A stretch of 64,000 nt of DNA from Sphingobacterium chungjuense (GTDB lineage: Bacteria > Bacteroidota > Bacteroidia > Sphingobacteriales > Sphingobacteriaceae): assembly GCF_011316935.1 (NCBI RefSeq), contig NZ_WLYS01000008.1:1-64000 (forward strand), read 5' to 3'. The notes under the pieces are model-generated. The model was not told the DNA's origin. It was given only the letters and a program-made list of their open reading frames with translations, and searched no databases. A program made the position numbers and the translations under genes. Every line of letters begins with the position of its first letter. Position 1 is the stretch's first letter. Below, one piece after another: positions 35,441-44,074 of the stretch.

Positions 35441-36043
35441 ATGGAGAAGAAGAATTCCTACTCCAGGCGCTTTTTTATTAAAGCATCTGCTGCTTTGGGC
35501 GCTTTGGCGCTTGTTCCAAAGTATGTTTCCTCATTTTACCGAGATATAAAAGCATTGATTGTGCCGGTAAAAGAGCATATAAATCTAACCGTTTCAGTGA
35601 ACAAAAAGCCATACACGATGCAAGCGGATACGAGATCGACCTTGTTAGATTTACTGCGAGAAAATCTACAGCTTACGGGCACGAAAAAGGGATGCGATCA
35701 CGGGCAGTGCGGTGCCTGTACCGTTCATGTGGATGGCGAACGTACGCTCAGTTGTCTTACGCTGTCGGCTATGACTGTCGGTAAAGAGGTCACCACCATC
35801 GAGGGACTATCGGAGGGAGATGATCTTCATCCCATGCAGGAGGCATTTATCGCATGCGATGGTTTTCAATGTGGGTATTGCACGCCAGGGCAGATCATGT
35901 CGGCTGTAGCCTGTGTCAAAGAGGGGCATACAGGATCAGTCGAAGAAATCAAAGCGTATATGAGTGGTAATTTGTGCCGTTGTGGAGCCTACAACGGTAT
36001 TGTCGAATCAATTCAAAAAGTAGCACAGCATGAGACCATTTGA
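35441..36043 (+). CDS. paoA: Iron-sulfur subunit of a PaoABC-type aldehyde oxidoreductase
   Basis: The 200-residue protein has a twin-arginine signal (YSRRFFIKASAALGALALVP), then a 2Fe-2S domain (KKGCDHGQCGACTVHVDG with a later SC) and a second cluster (FQCGYCTPGQIM, NLCRCGAYNGI). This set and the three-subunit gene order FeS, FAD, Mo are those of the E. coli periplasmic aldehyde oxidoreductase PaoABC. The signal lets the folded, cofactor-loaded complex leave by the Tat route. The stop overlaps the paoB start by 14 bases. The 234 bases before it separate the complex from moaCB. Confidence 0.9.
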   Translation: MEKKNSYSRRFFIKASAALGALALVPKYVSSFYRDIKALIVPVKEHINLTVSVNKKPYTMQADTRSTLLDLLRENLQLTGTKKGCDHGQCGACTVHVDGERTLSCLTLSAMTVGKEVTTIEGLSEGDDLHPMQEAFIACDGFQCGYCTPGQIMSAVACVKEGHTGSVEEIKAYMSGNLCRCGAYNGIVESIQKVAQHETI

Positions 36044-37007
36044 GTACGTAAAACCTAAAGACAGCAAAGAAGCACTCCGCGCAAAAACACCAACAGGTGC
36101 TTATATAGCCGGAGGAACCAATTTGGTCGATTTGCTGAAAAAGAATATCGCTGTGCCACATCAGGTATTGGATGTGACGCAAGCACTATCCGACAAAATT
36201 ACCTTAAAACGAAGCGGTATCGAAATGGGTGCGATGGTGCGTAATACGACAGCTGCTATTAACCCAACCATCCTAGAACAATTTCCGCTGGTTTCTAAAG
36301 CTATATTGGCAGGAGCATCACCTCAAATTCGTAATATGGCATCCATCGGCGGAAATCTGCTTCAGCGCACACGATGTCCCTATTTCTATGATACGTCTTT
36401 ACCGTGCAACAAACGGGCGCCGGGTAGCGGATGTGGCGCTTATAACGGTGAAAATCGTATGTCGGCCGTTATTGGTTATAGTGCGGATTGTGTGGCCGTA
36501 CATCCCTCTGATTTATGTGTTGCACTGGCCGCACTGGACGCCACGGTTGTGGTGCAAGATGCTCAGGGAAAAAAGAGATCTATTCTTTTCAAGGATTTTC
36601 ATCGTCTACCTGAATCTGCACCACAACAGGACAATACACTGCCTGAGGGCGCATTGATCAGGGAGGTTTATATCCCCAAAAATGCATTTCATAAGCACAG
36701 TGCTTACGTAAAAATTCGCGATCGCGACTCTTATGCTTTTGCATTGGTTTCTGTAGCGGCTGCATTGCAGCTAGATGGCAACCGTATTGTAGCCGCAAGG
36801 TTAGCTTCGGGAGGTGTAGCGCACAAGCCTTGGCGTTGGTTGGCAGCCGAACAATTTCTGGCTGGCAAGGAGACAAATGCGACGGTATTTGCAGAAGCAG
36901 CCGCATTAGCGGTGCAAGACGTTCGGCCATTGGCTCACAACGCTTTTAAAGTGGATATGCTGAAAGGTGCCATAGAAACGGCACTTCAGGAAGCGCTTCA
37001 GGCGTAA
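36030..37007 (+). CDS. paoB: FAD-binding subunit of a PaoABC-type aldehyde oxidoreductase
   Basis: The 325-residue protein shows the FAD-binding start AYIAGGTNLVDLLKKNI and the motif PQIRNMASIGGNLLQRTRCP. It also has the Cys-rich insertion RCPYFYDTSLPCNKRAPGSG followed by C, which in PaoB carries an extra 4Fe-4S cluster not present in xanthine dehydrogenases. This insertion is the best sign that the complex is PaoABC-like. The subunit takes electrons from the iron-sulfur subunit to FAD. It has no signal of its own, as expected for a Tat-carried partner. Confidence 0.9.
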   Translation: MRPFEYVKPKDSKEALRAKTPTGAYIAGGTNLVDLLKKNIAVPHQVLDVTQALSDKITLKRSGIEMGAMVRNTTAAINPTILEQFPLVSKAILAGASPQIRNMASIGGNLLQRTRCPYFYDTSLPCNKRAPGSGCGAYNGENRMSAVIGYSADCVAVHPSDLCVALAALDATVVVQDAQGKKRSILFKDFHRLPESAPQQDNTLPEGALIREVYIPKNAFHKHSAYVKIRDRDSYAFALVSVAAALQLDGNRIVAARLASGGVAHKPWRWLAAEQFLAGKETNATVFAEAAALAVQDVRPLAHNAFKVDMLKGAIETALQEALQA

Positions 37008-37037
37008 AAGATTTTTCATTTTCAACAACGTAGTATC

Positions 37038-39263
37038 ATGAGTATGTCGGAATCATATTATCTTAAACAGCAAGATACCGAAGGTAGGGTAGAAGCACGG
37101 GCTAAAGTGACGGGAAAGGGTAAGTACGCCGCGGAGTATACCGTCGATAATCTCTGTCATGGCGTGTTGGTTGGTAGCACCATTCCTTCTGGAAGGATTA
37201 TAGCTATTGATACCGAGCAGGCTCGTCAAGTGACGGGTGTTATCGATTGCCTATCGCATCAAAACAGACCCCTTATTCCGGGATTTTCCAGCGCTGAAAA
37301 GATCAAGGAGTCCGGTTTTGGGTTACCTATATTTCACACCGACAAAATACATTTCAAAGGACAGCCAATCGCATTAGTAATTGCCGAAACGTTGGAAGAA
37401 GCCTTGTACGCGGCAGCATTGGTGAAGGCAGAGTACGAAGAAGCGGAGTTTGATATAGACTTTGATAAAAAAAGACAGGAAATTGCATTACAGGAGAGCG
37501 GAAAAGAGCGCGGTACTCTTGAAGCCTGGAAGCAGGCGAAACACGTGGTGGAGCAATCCTATTCCATCAAGGCAGAAGTACATCATCCGATGGAGATGCA
37601 TGCTACCATCGCAGCATGGACGGCAGAAGGACATTTGGAATTGCACGATAAAAACCAAGGAGTAAACAATGTACAGCAGGTATTAGCGGGTTTGTACCAG
37701 ATACCAAAAGAGCAGATTCATGTCGTCAGCGAATACGTGGGTGGCGGCTTCGGCTCGGGTTTACGCGTATGGCCACACGTATTGGCTGCTACTATGGCTG
37801 CCAAACAGGTGAATCGACCGGTCAAAATCGTACTTACGCGTCCACAAATGTTTGTGTCTACAGGCTACCGTCCAGCTTCCTGGCAAAGGATACGTATAGG
37901 TGCTGATGAACAGGGTCGTTTATTGGGCATACACCATCAAGCGATGAACGGCACCTCAACCTATGAAAACTTTAATGAAGGTATTACGCGTGTTACACGG
38001 CTAATATATGATTTTCCAAATCTGAAGGCAGAATCAGCCACCGTACCACTCCACATGAATACGCCTACCTGGATGCGCGGACCTGGCGATTGTACAGGTG
38101 ATTTTGCAGTAGAGAGCGCTATTGACGAGTTGTGTTACACGATGCAGAAAGATCCTGTGCAGATTCGCTTAGATAATATTGCTTCGGTGAATCACCCCGA
38201 CAATAAGTTACCATGGTCCACCCATTTTTTAAAAGAATGTGTAACGCAAGGTGCGAAGATGATTGGATGGGAGAAGCGTAGTAGCCAGCCAAGAAGTAGG
38301 ACAGATGGCGATTGGCATGTGGGATATGGCATGGCGGTCGGTATGTGGAATGCTAGCCGAGGTAAGGCAAGCGCAGCTATTCGCATGACTGGCGACGGCC
38401 ATATGGTCGTACAAACAGCGATGACCGATATCGGTACCGGAACTGGAACAGGTATGTTGAATATAGCCCACGATGTCACTGGTATTCCAAAGCATCAGAT
38501 CCACATTGAGTTAGGGAACTCCAATTTGCCTCCTGCACCAAGTCAGGGCGGTAGTACCGGTATGTCTTCCGTGAGTGGAGCCGTAGTAGCGGTGAGTAAC
38601 GCGCTAAAATTGCAGCTGGCACAATATGCGGCAAAGAGTAACCCCGGCTTTAATGGTGTATCAGCGGATGAAGTGATGCTCTCCGCGGATAGTATCACCT
38701 TGCCCGACAAAGCGAATGTACGCATAGCATACACCGATCTCTGGGCAAATAATCTATTGGGACAGATTCATGTAGAGGCTACTTCCGAGCCAGGCGAAGA
38801 GCGGAAGAAATATGCATTTTGTTCCTCTGCGGCTCACTTTTGTCAGGTGCGTGTACACCAAAAAACCGGTAAAGTCAAGATCGACCGTATGGTTTGTGTG
38901 GCAGATGGAGGGACGGTTATTAACCAACGTGCCGCTGCGAACCAAATGTCGGGTGCGGCAGTGGGCGGTATCGGGATGGCTTTGATGGAAGAGCAATTTG
39001 TGGAGCATAAATTGGGCGGACTTATTGCAGATGACCTAGCTGGCTATCACTTTCCTGTTAATGCGGATGCTCCGATCGTGGAGGTGGCATTTATTGGCAA
39101 GCCGGATCCGAATATTAATCCCAGCGGCGCAAAAGGTTTAGGCGAAGTGGGCATCATTGGCACGGCGGCGGCGATTTCAAATGCGATTTATAATGCTACA
39201 GGTAAGCGCTTGCGTGATTTGCCGATGACGCCAGATAAAGTATTGTTGGCTACGCCATCCTGA
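37038..39263 (+). CDS. paoC: Molybdopterin-binding subunit of a PaoABC-type aldehyde oxidoreductase
   Basis: The 741-residue protein has the large-subunit motifs RVEARAKVTGKGKYAAEY, SEYVGGGFGSGLRVWPHVLA, TPTWMRGPGDCTG, SQGGSTGMSSVSGAVV and the end GAKGLGEVGIIGTAAAISNA, where the Glu of GEVG is the catalytic base. It should bind the cytosine-dinucleotide form of the cofactor and oxidise aldehydes in the periplasm. The gene ends convergently with the cysteine desulfurase gene, overlapping it by 14 bases. Confidence 0.9.
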   Translation: MSMSESYYLKQQDTEGRVEARAKVTGKGKYAAEYTVDNLCHGVLVGSTIPSGRIIAIDTEQARQVTGVIDCLSHQNRPLIPGFSSAEKIKESGFGLPIFHTDKIHFKGQPIALVIAETLEEALYAAALVKAEYEEAEFDIDFDKKRQEIALQESGKERGTLEAWKQAKHVVEQSYSIKAEVHHPMEMHATIAAWTAEGHLELHDKNQGVNNVQQVLAGLYQIPKEQIHVVSEYVGGGFGSGLRVWPHVLAATMAAKQVNRPVKIVLTRPQMFVSTGYRPASWQRIRIGADEQGRLLGIHHQAMNGTSTYENFNEGITRVTRLIYDFPNLKAESATVPLHMNTPTWMRGPGDCTGDFAVESAIDELCYTMQKDPVQIRLDNIASVNHPDNKLPWSTHFLKECVTQGAKMIGWEKRSSQPRSRTDGDWHVGYGMAVGMWNASRGKASAAIRMTGDGHMVVQTAMTDIGTGTGTGMLNIAHDVTGIPKHQIHIELGNSNLPPAPSQGGSTGMSSVSGAVVAVSNALKLQLAQYAAKSNPGFNGVSADEVMLSADSITLPDKANVRIAYTDLWANNLLGQIHVEATSEPGEERKKYAFCSSAAHFCQVRVHQKTGKVKIDRMVCVADGGTVINQRAAANQMSGAAVGGIGMALMEEQFVEHKLGGLIADDLAGYHFPVNADAPIVEVAFIGKPDPNINPSGAKGLGEVGIIGTAAAISNAIYNATGKRLRDLPMTPDKVLLATPS

Positions 39264-40386
39264 TCTGGCGCACCACGCTGCTAATCTTTTGCACTGCGGT
39301 ATCAATTTCTTCCTTGGTGGTGAACCTGCCTAAACTAAAACGGATCGTACTCAGTGCCTGTTCGTGAGACAGTCCCATCTCCAAAAGCACGTGGGAAGGC
39401 TCAATGGTCGCGGCGGAGCATGCAGATCCATTAGATACTGCGATCGGACCCAATGCCCGAATCAGTTGCAGTGCATTTACGCCCTCAAATGAAATACTTG
39501 TCGTCGTATAAAGACGATGAAGGATATTCCCGTTCACCACGGTTTTTTCGATCTGCAACAGGTTGTGTTCCAAGCGATCTCGCAATTCGGTAATACGATA
39601 TGTATCTGCTTGCATATCCTGTAGACAGATTTCTGCCGCTTTCGCTAATCCGATAAGACCTGGCACATTTAAAGTGCCACTGCGTAAACCGGATTGCTGA
39701 TTTCCACCATGGATCTGCGGATCGATTCTCGGTGTCCCAGACCGGATATACAATGCGCCAACACCCTTCGGTCCGTAGCATTTATGTGCAGAAATTGTTA
39801 AAAAATCTACCCCTAATCTATCCACTTCCGTCTGCATTTTTCCAAACCCCTGTGTCGCGTCGCATAGTAAGCAAGCCCCTTGTGCATGCGCTAGTGCCGC
39901 TATAGAGGATATATCTTGTACCACCCCAGTCTCATTATTGACCAGCATGGCGCAAACTAATGCCGTCTGGGTAGAAATCGCTTTTTCCAATGCTAACAGG
40001 TCGCAACGGCCATCTGGTTGTACTGGTAGATAGGTAATCTCATACTTTTGTAGTGCTTCCAAATACAGGCAAACGTTTAAGACGGCTTCATGTTCGGTGG
40101 CGAGTACCACAATTTGCTGTCTTTCCGTTGTTACGATTCCTTTCATCGCCAAATTAATGGATTCGGTGGCGCCAGATGTAAGAAGGAGCTCGTCCTGATG
40201 GCAGCCGAGTGATTTTGCGAGTATGTTCCACGCATGCTCAACGGCCTCCTGAACAACAAGCGCCGCTAAATGAGGACTGCTTGGGTTGGCATACGTGTTC
40301 GAAAAGTAAGGTATCATCGCTTCTACTACGCGCGGATCGACCGGAGTAGTTGCATTATGATCCAGATAAATAAGTTTCTCGCGCAT
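39250..40386 (-). CDS. Cysteine desulfurase, probably for cofactor sulfuration
   Basis: The 378-residue protein starts at the ATG at 40384-40386 (MREKLIYLDHNATTPVDPRV); a TTG nine bases upstream is less likely. It has the class V aminotransferase order: TSGATESINLAM, TEHEAVLNVC, the PLP Lys in ISAHKCYGPKG and the catalytic Cys in GSACSA. It takes sulfur from cysteine as a persulfide. Desulfurases beside XdhC-type proteins sulfurate the molybdenum cofactor of xanthine dehydrogenases, as shown for Rhodobacter NifS4. Its position after paoC supports that role over general iron-sulfur assembly. A decayed relative lies at 17031-18173. Confidence 0.9.
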   Translation of the reverse strand: MREKLIYLDHNATTPVDPRVVEAMIPYFSNTYANPSSPHLAALVVQEAVEHAWNILAKSLGCHQDELLLTSGATESINLAMKGIVTTERQQIVVLATEHEAVLNVCLYLEALQKYEITYLPVQPDGRCDLLALEKAISTQTALVCAMLVNNETGVVQDISSIAALAHAQGACLLCDATQGFGKMQTEVDRLGVDFLTISAHKCYGPKGVGALYIRSGTPRIDPQIHGGNQQSGLRSGTLNVPGLIGLAKAAEICLQDMQADTYRITELRDRLEHNLLQIEKTVVNGNILHRLYTTTSISFEGVNALQLIRALGPIAVSNGSACSAATIEPSHVLLEMGLSHEQALSTIRFSLGRFTTKEEIDTAVQKISSVVRQIRMA

Positions 40387-40562
40387 ATCGTACAAATGTA
40401 GGTAAATATGTTCTGCAGTGGGCTAACTTGTAAAAATGGTAGTTTTTTCCGTAAAACATATCATTCTGAAGTTTCATTATATAATATATTTGAGTTTGGA
40501 TGTTTTTCAATCTACCCCATAGAGAAACGTTCGATGTTGGAAGAGAAAAAATAGAAGATACG

Positions 40563-40932
40563 ATGGAACCTGTATGCTGTTTTGCCAACGTCACCAAAGA
40601 TGGAGCCGATATCTACGATCCAATCCAAGCACCGGAATTCATTATCAATACGATAGCAACCGAATAGGTTTGTCAAAAGAAAAGATCACTATCTGACTGG
40701 CACGAATGGGAGGTGGCTTTGGTTTGCGTGCTTACGGTCACCATTTGGTAGAGGCAGCCGTGAAGAAATCGAGGTACATTTTGTGGATAATGGAAAAAAT
40801 CCTACGGGGATGGGCGAACCATTATTTCCTCCGATGTTCGGCGCCATTGCCAACGGTCTCTATGATGCCATCGGAAAAAGATTCTATGTACAGCCATTTA
40901 TCAACAGCTCTATCGAAAAAGGGAACGCTTAA
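40563..40932 (+). pseudogene. Fragments of an isoquinoline-oxidoreductase-like large subunit
   Basis: The stretch reads in pieces as a xanthine dehydrogenase-family large subunit. It has MEPVCCFANVTKDGADIYDP (like the usual MEP ... A-V block), then ARMGGGFGLRAYGHHLVEAA, then after a shift EIEVHFVDNGKNPTGMGEPL and FPPMFGAIANGLYDAIGKRF with a stop at 40930-40932. Several hundred residues between these blocks are missing, so an internal deletion accompanied the frameshifts. The final block differs from the intact gene at 24142 (VDHPHEVPLGAGEA), so it is a remnant of a third enzyme. Confidence 0.8.
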
Positions 40933-41237
40933 ATCACGTGCGCCACTTTTTTCGGATTAGTATTACTTTCTGGTTTGCTGCAAATGACGATAATTAGAGT
41001 TGCGTCGAAATATCAAAAAAGTTTTGAATGTCTTCCTTACAATGAGTCGTTTACGTATGATTTATCATGTCTCGAACAGCATTTTTATGTGCTCATATTA
41101 TACATAATTATCCTTATTTTCTTCAAATATCTCCGTGGCCACTTCGGTAAATATGTAATTTTAGGGTATCAATTATAGGGTATTTTTTTATGATAAAGCT
41201 GTCGTTATACCCTAGCCTGTAAACGCTAATTATAAGC
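40933..41237. other. Gene-free stretch
   Basis: AT-rich DNA with no supportable gene; the frame at 40975-41178 (+) has no recognisable sequence. It should carry the promoter for the transaldolase-like gene. Confidence 0.35.
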
Positions 41238-41279
41238 ATGAAGTTGTTTGTCGATATAACCAATTTGAAAATAATAAGT
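41238..41279 (+). repeat. 42-bp duplication of the start of the transaldolase-like gene
   Basis: The bases translate as [14 protein letters not shown], followed directly in frame by [16 protein letters not shown], the real gene start. The two 42-base stretches share ATGAAGTT, a GATA and CCAATTTGAAA. The copy is in frame, so translation could begin at either ATG. Confidence 0.75.
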
Positions 41280-41939
41280 ATGAAGTTTTTCATAGATACA
41301 GCCAATTTGAAAGATATCAAAGAAGCACAAGATTTAGGCGTATTAGATGGTGTGACGACCAACCCATCACTTATGGCCAAAGAAGGAATAACTGGATCGG
41401 ATAATATTACTCAGCACTATAAGGCTATATGTGATATTGTAGATGGAGATGTGAGTGCAGAGGTAATAGCCACAGATTACCATGGCATGATCAAGGAAGG
41501 TTTGGCATTAGCCAAGCTAAACGATAAAATTGTCGTTAAAATTCCAATGGTCAAAGATGGCGTAAGGGCGCTTAAGTATTTCTCTGAAGCAGGGATCAAG
41601 ACGAACTGTACTTTAGTGTTCTCCACAGGTCAAGCTTTGTTAGCAGCAAAAGTAGGAGCCACTTATGTATCTCCTTTTATTGGGAGGCTAGATGATATTT
41701 CGACAGATGGGTTAAGTTTGATTAGGGATATTCGCTTGATTTTTGACAATTACGGCTACAGCACACAAATACTTGCTGCATCTGTCAGGCATTCCATGCA
41801 TATTTTGAATTGTGCTAAGCTGGGTGCCGATGTGACGACATCTCCGTTATCCGCGATTACTTCACTGCTGAAGCATCCTTTAACAGATGCTGGTCTGGCG
41901 GCATTCTTATCGGATCACAGAAAAGCGGCTGGAAACTGA
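41280..41939 (+). CDS. fsa: Fructose-6-phosphate aldolase / small transaldolase
   Basis: A 219-residue protein of the TalC/FSA family: [33 protein letters not shown], the Schiff-base Lys87 in [42 protein letters not shown] and [11 protein letters not shown]. Members act as transaldolase or as fructose-6-phosphate aldolase; sequence alone does not decide. Start 41280 gives the family N-terminus, while an in-frame duplicate adds 14 residues from 41238. It opens the xylan locus, where pentoses would enter the pentose phosphate pathway, so a transaldolase role fits. Confidence 0.88.
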   Translation: MKFFIDTANLKDIKEAQDLGVLDGVTTNPSLMAKEGITGSDNITQHYKAICDIVDGDVSAEVIATDYHGMIKEGLALAKLNDKIVVKIPMVKDGVRALKYFSEAGIKTNCTLVFSTGQALLAAKVGATYVSPFIGRLDDISTDGLSLIRDIRLIFDNYGYSTQILAASVRHSMHILNCAKLGADVTTSPLSAITSLLKHPLTDAGLAAFLSDHRKAAGN

Positions 41940-41946
41940 TACCATT

Positions 41947-42090
41947 ACAAATCTAGTATTTAAAGAGCGATGGGAAATGGTTGCCATCAATATTCCCAAA
42001 ACGACGGGAGTGCACGACGATTATTTCGTGTTTCACAGCAAAGCTCGTAAAAACCCTGCTTATTTTAACTACTGGAAACTAGGGAAATAA
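41947..42090 (+). pseudogene. C-terminal remnant of a CBM6-type carbohydrate-binding domain
   Basis: The sequence WEMVAINIPKTTGVHDDYFV FHSK, ending AYFNYWKLGK and a stop at 42088-42090, matches the end of CBM6 modules, where a strand with GVHD-YFVF precedes the final FN--W block. The 5' part is lost directly after the transaldolase-like gene. It was probably the end of a xylanase or arabinofuranosidase gene of this locus. Confidence 0.6.
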
Positions 42091-42100
42091 GGGTTTGGTC

Positions 42101-44002
42101 ATGCAATTATATACATATATGCAACACATAAGCAAGAAATATATCGTAGTAATATTGTTCGTTATGTATACCGCATACCATGCTAGTGCGGCTGTTAGGT
42201 TGCCATCCTTAGTTAGTGACCGTATGGTGCTGCAGCGCGACACCGAACTAAAAATATGGGGCTGGGCTGATCCGGAAGAAAAAGTGACCGTACGTTTTGG
42301 TGGAAACCATTACTATACGGAGGGGGACAAAGACGGCAAATGGATGGTCAAAATTCCTGCACAGAAAGCTGGTGGTCCTTTTATTATGGAGGTCAATGAA
42401 CGGATCATTCGAGATATCTTAATTGGAGATGTATGGTTGTGTTCGGGGCAGTCCAATATGGAGACACCGATTGCTCGTTTGGTAGAGCGCTATCCAGAGA
42501 TTCCACTATCTAATCAGCATATGATCAGATATTTTAAAGTCCCTACTCAAAATAGTATAGAAAAGCTGCAAGATGATATCGCGCCGGGTGGGCAATGGTT
42601 TTCTGGCGTGGCCTCTGATGTGATGAATTGGACTGCTTTAGCCTATTTCTATGCAAAAGCGTGTTATGCGCACACGGACATTCCGGTAGGAATGTTGGTT
42701 TCCAGTCTTGGTGGATCGGCTATCGAAAGTTGGATCAGTCAGGAGCACTTGAAAGAATTTCCCCATTTGCAAATCGATCAAAATGCATTAGATAGCCTTC
42801 GGATTTTTACAGAAGATCAAGGTTTATTGCAATGGACGAGAGAAGATTGGGATGATTCAAACTGGAACGAAACGCAGGTGCCTGGATTATGGAGGGCAAC
42901 GCCCAAATTAGCTTCCGTTCGTGGCGTCGTTTATATGCGAAAAACATTTGAAATGCCTGCGACGATGGCAGGTCGACATGCACGTGTTTTTTTAGGCACT
43001 TTAATCGATAGTGATTCTGTCTTTGTGAATGGCCGATTTATTGGGTCGACTTCTTATATGTATCCCCCAAGAAAATACGATATCCCAGCAGGTGTGTTAC
43101 AAGCAGGTCGAAATGTAATTACCGTTCGATTGCGAGCAAATAATGGCAATGGCGGTTTCATTGATGGTAAGAAATACTATGTGCAGAGCGATGACGTGCA
43201 GGTGGATTTAGCTGGTAATTGGAAATATCATATAGGCCTGGATCTCACAAAGGCGAAGCCGTATTTAGATCGGTTGTCCAACAGACGATCCGCTGGATCA
43301 GGGCTTTTCAATGGTATGATCTATCCGATTCGAGATTATCAATTCGCTGGAACCATTTGGTATCAAGGAGAAAGTAACGCTGGACAACCTCAATATTACA
43401 AAACCCATTTGAAGAATCTGGTCATGAATTGGCGCGCCCTACTTGGAAAGCCAGATCTGCCTTTTTTACTGGTGCAGTTGCCCAATTTCATGGAAAAGAG
43501 GGAGCAACCTTCTGAGTCAGGATGGGCAGCTATTCGCGAAGCGCAGCAACAAGCATCCAGAGAATTACCTTTTACCGCTTTAGCGGTGACTTATGATACG
43601 GGTGAGTGGAATGATATTCATCCTTTGAATAAAGAAGATATCGCCAAGCGCTTGCTGTTAGCTGCGCGAAAACTCGTGTATGGAGAGCAACTGATAAGTT
43701 CAGGGCCTGTCTACAAAAGTATGAGAGTGGATGGTGATCGTATTGTTCTTCAATTTACCGAAATAGGCAAAGGGCTTCATACGCGTGACGGACAACGATT
43801 GAGACATTTTGCGATAGCTGGTAAGGATAAGAAGTTTGTATGGGCAGAAGCCGTCATCAAAGGAGATAAGATTATCGTTCGTCATGAAGATATTCGGGAG
43901 CCAGTGGCAATACGCTACGCATGGAGTGATAATCCAGAAGATGCCAATTTGATGAATAAGGGAGGGTTGTTAGCTTCTCCTTTTCGTACCGACAATTGGT
44001 AA
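42101..44002 (+). CDS. Sialate O-acetylesterase-like SGNH carbohydrate esterase
   Basis: From the ATG at 42101 the product has 633 residues; the ATG at 42119 is an equal choice. A signal peptide (YIVVILFVMYTAYHASA) is followed by a beta domain, the SGNH block LCSGQSNMETPIARLVERYP with the catalytic Ser, a jelly-roll-like insert (about residues 220-400, VFLGTLIDSDSVFVNG) and the second block GTIWYQGESNAGQPQ. The Asp-x-x-His of the triad is probably DIHPLNKED near residue 505. In a xylan locus such an esterase would remove acetyl groups from xylose residues. This substrate is inferred from the neighbours. Confidence 0.85.
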   Translation: MQLYTYMQHISKKYIVVILFVMYTAYHASAAVRLPSLVSDRMVLQRDTELKIWGWADPEEKVTVRFGGNHYYTEGDKDGKWMVKIPAQKAGGPFIMEVNERIIRDILIGDVWLCSGQSNMETPIARLVERYPEIPLSNQHMIRYFKVPTQNSIEKLQDDIAPGGQWFSGVASDVMNWTALAYFYAKACYAHTDIPVGMLVSSLGGSAIESWISQEHLKEFPHLQIDQNALDSLRIFTEDQGLLQWTREDWDDSNWNETQVPGLWRATPKLASVRGVVYMRKTFEMPATMAGRHARVFLGTLIDSDSVFVNGRFIGSTSYMYPPRKYDIPAGVLQAGRNVITVRLRANNGNGGFIDGKKYYVQSDDVQVDLAGNWKYHIGLDLTKAKPYLDRLSNRRSAGSGLFNGMIYPIRDYQFAGTIWYQGESNAGQPQYYKTHLKNLVMNWRALLGKPDLPFLLVQLPNFMEKREQPSESGWAAIREAQQQASRELPFTALAVTYDTGEWNDIHPLNKEDIAKRLLLAARKLVYGEQLISSGPVYKSMRVDGDRIVLQFTEIGKGLHTRDGQRLRHFAIAGKDKKFVWAEAVIKGDKIIVRHEDIREPVAIRYAWSDNPEDANLMNKGGLLASPFRTDNW

Positions 44003-44074
44003 ATAAAGAAGTGCCAAGCAGCTTTTGATAGTGAGACTGCACGGCAAAAAACAAATAGAAAAACCTAAAAGAAG

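Noticed and set aside
37462..38734. Several open frames on both strands inside paoC
   Set aside because: They are shadows of the paoC reading frame with no protein-like features.
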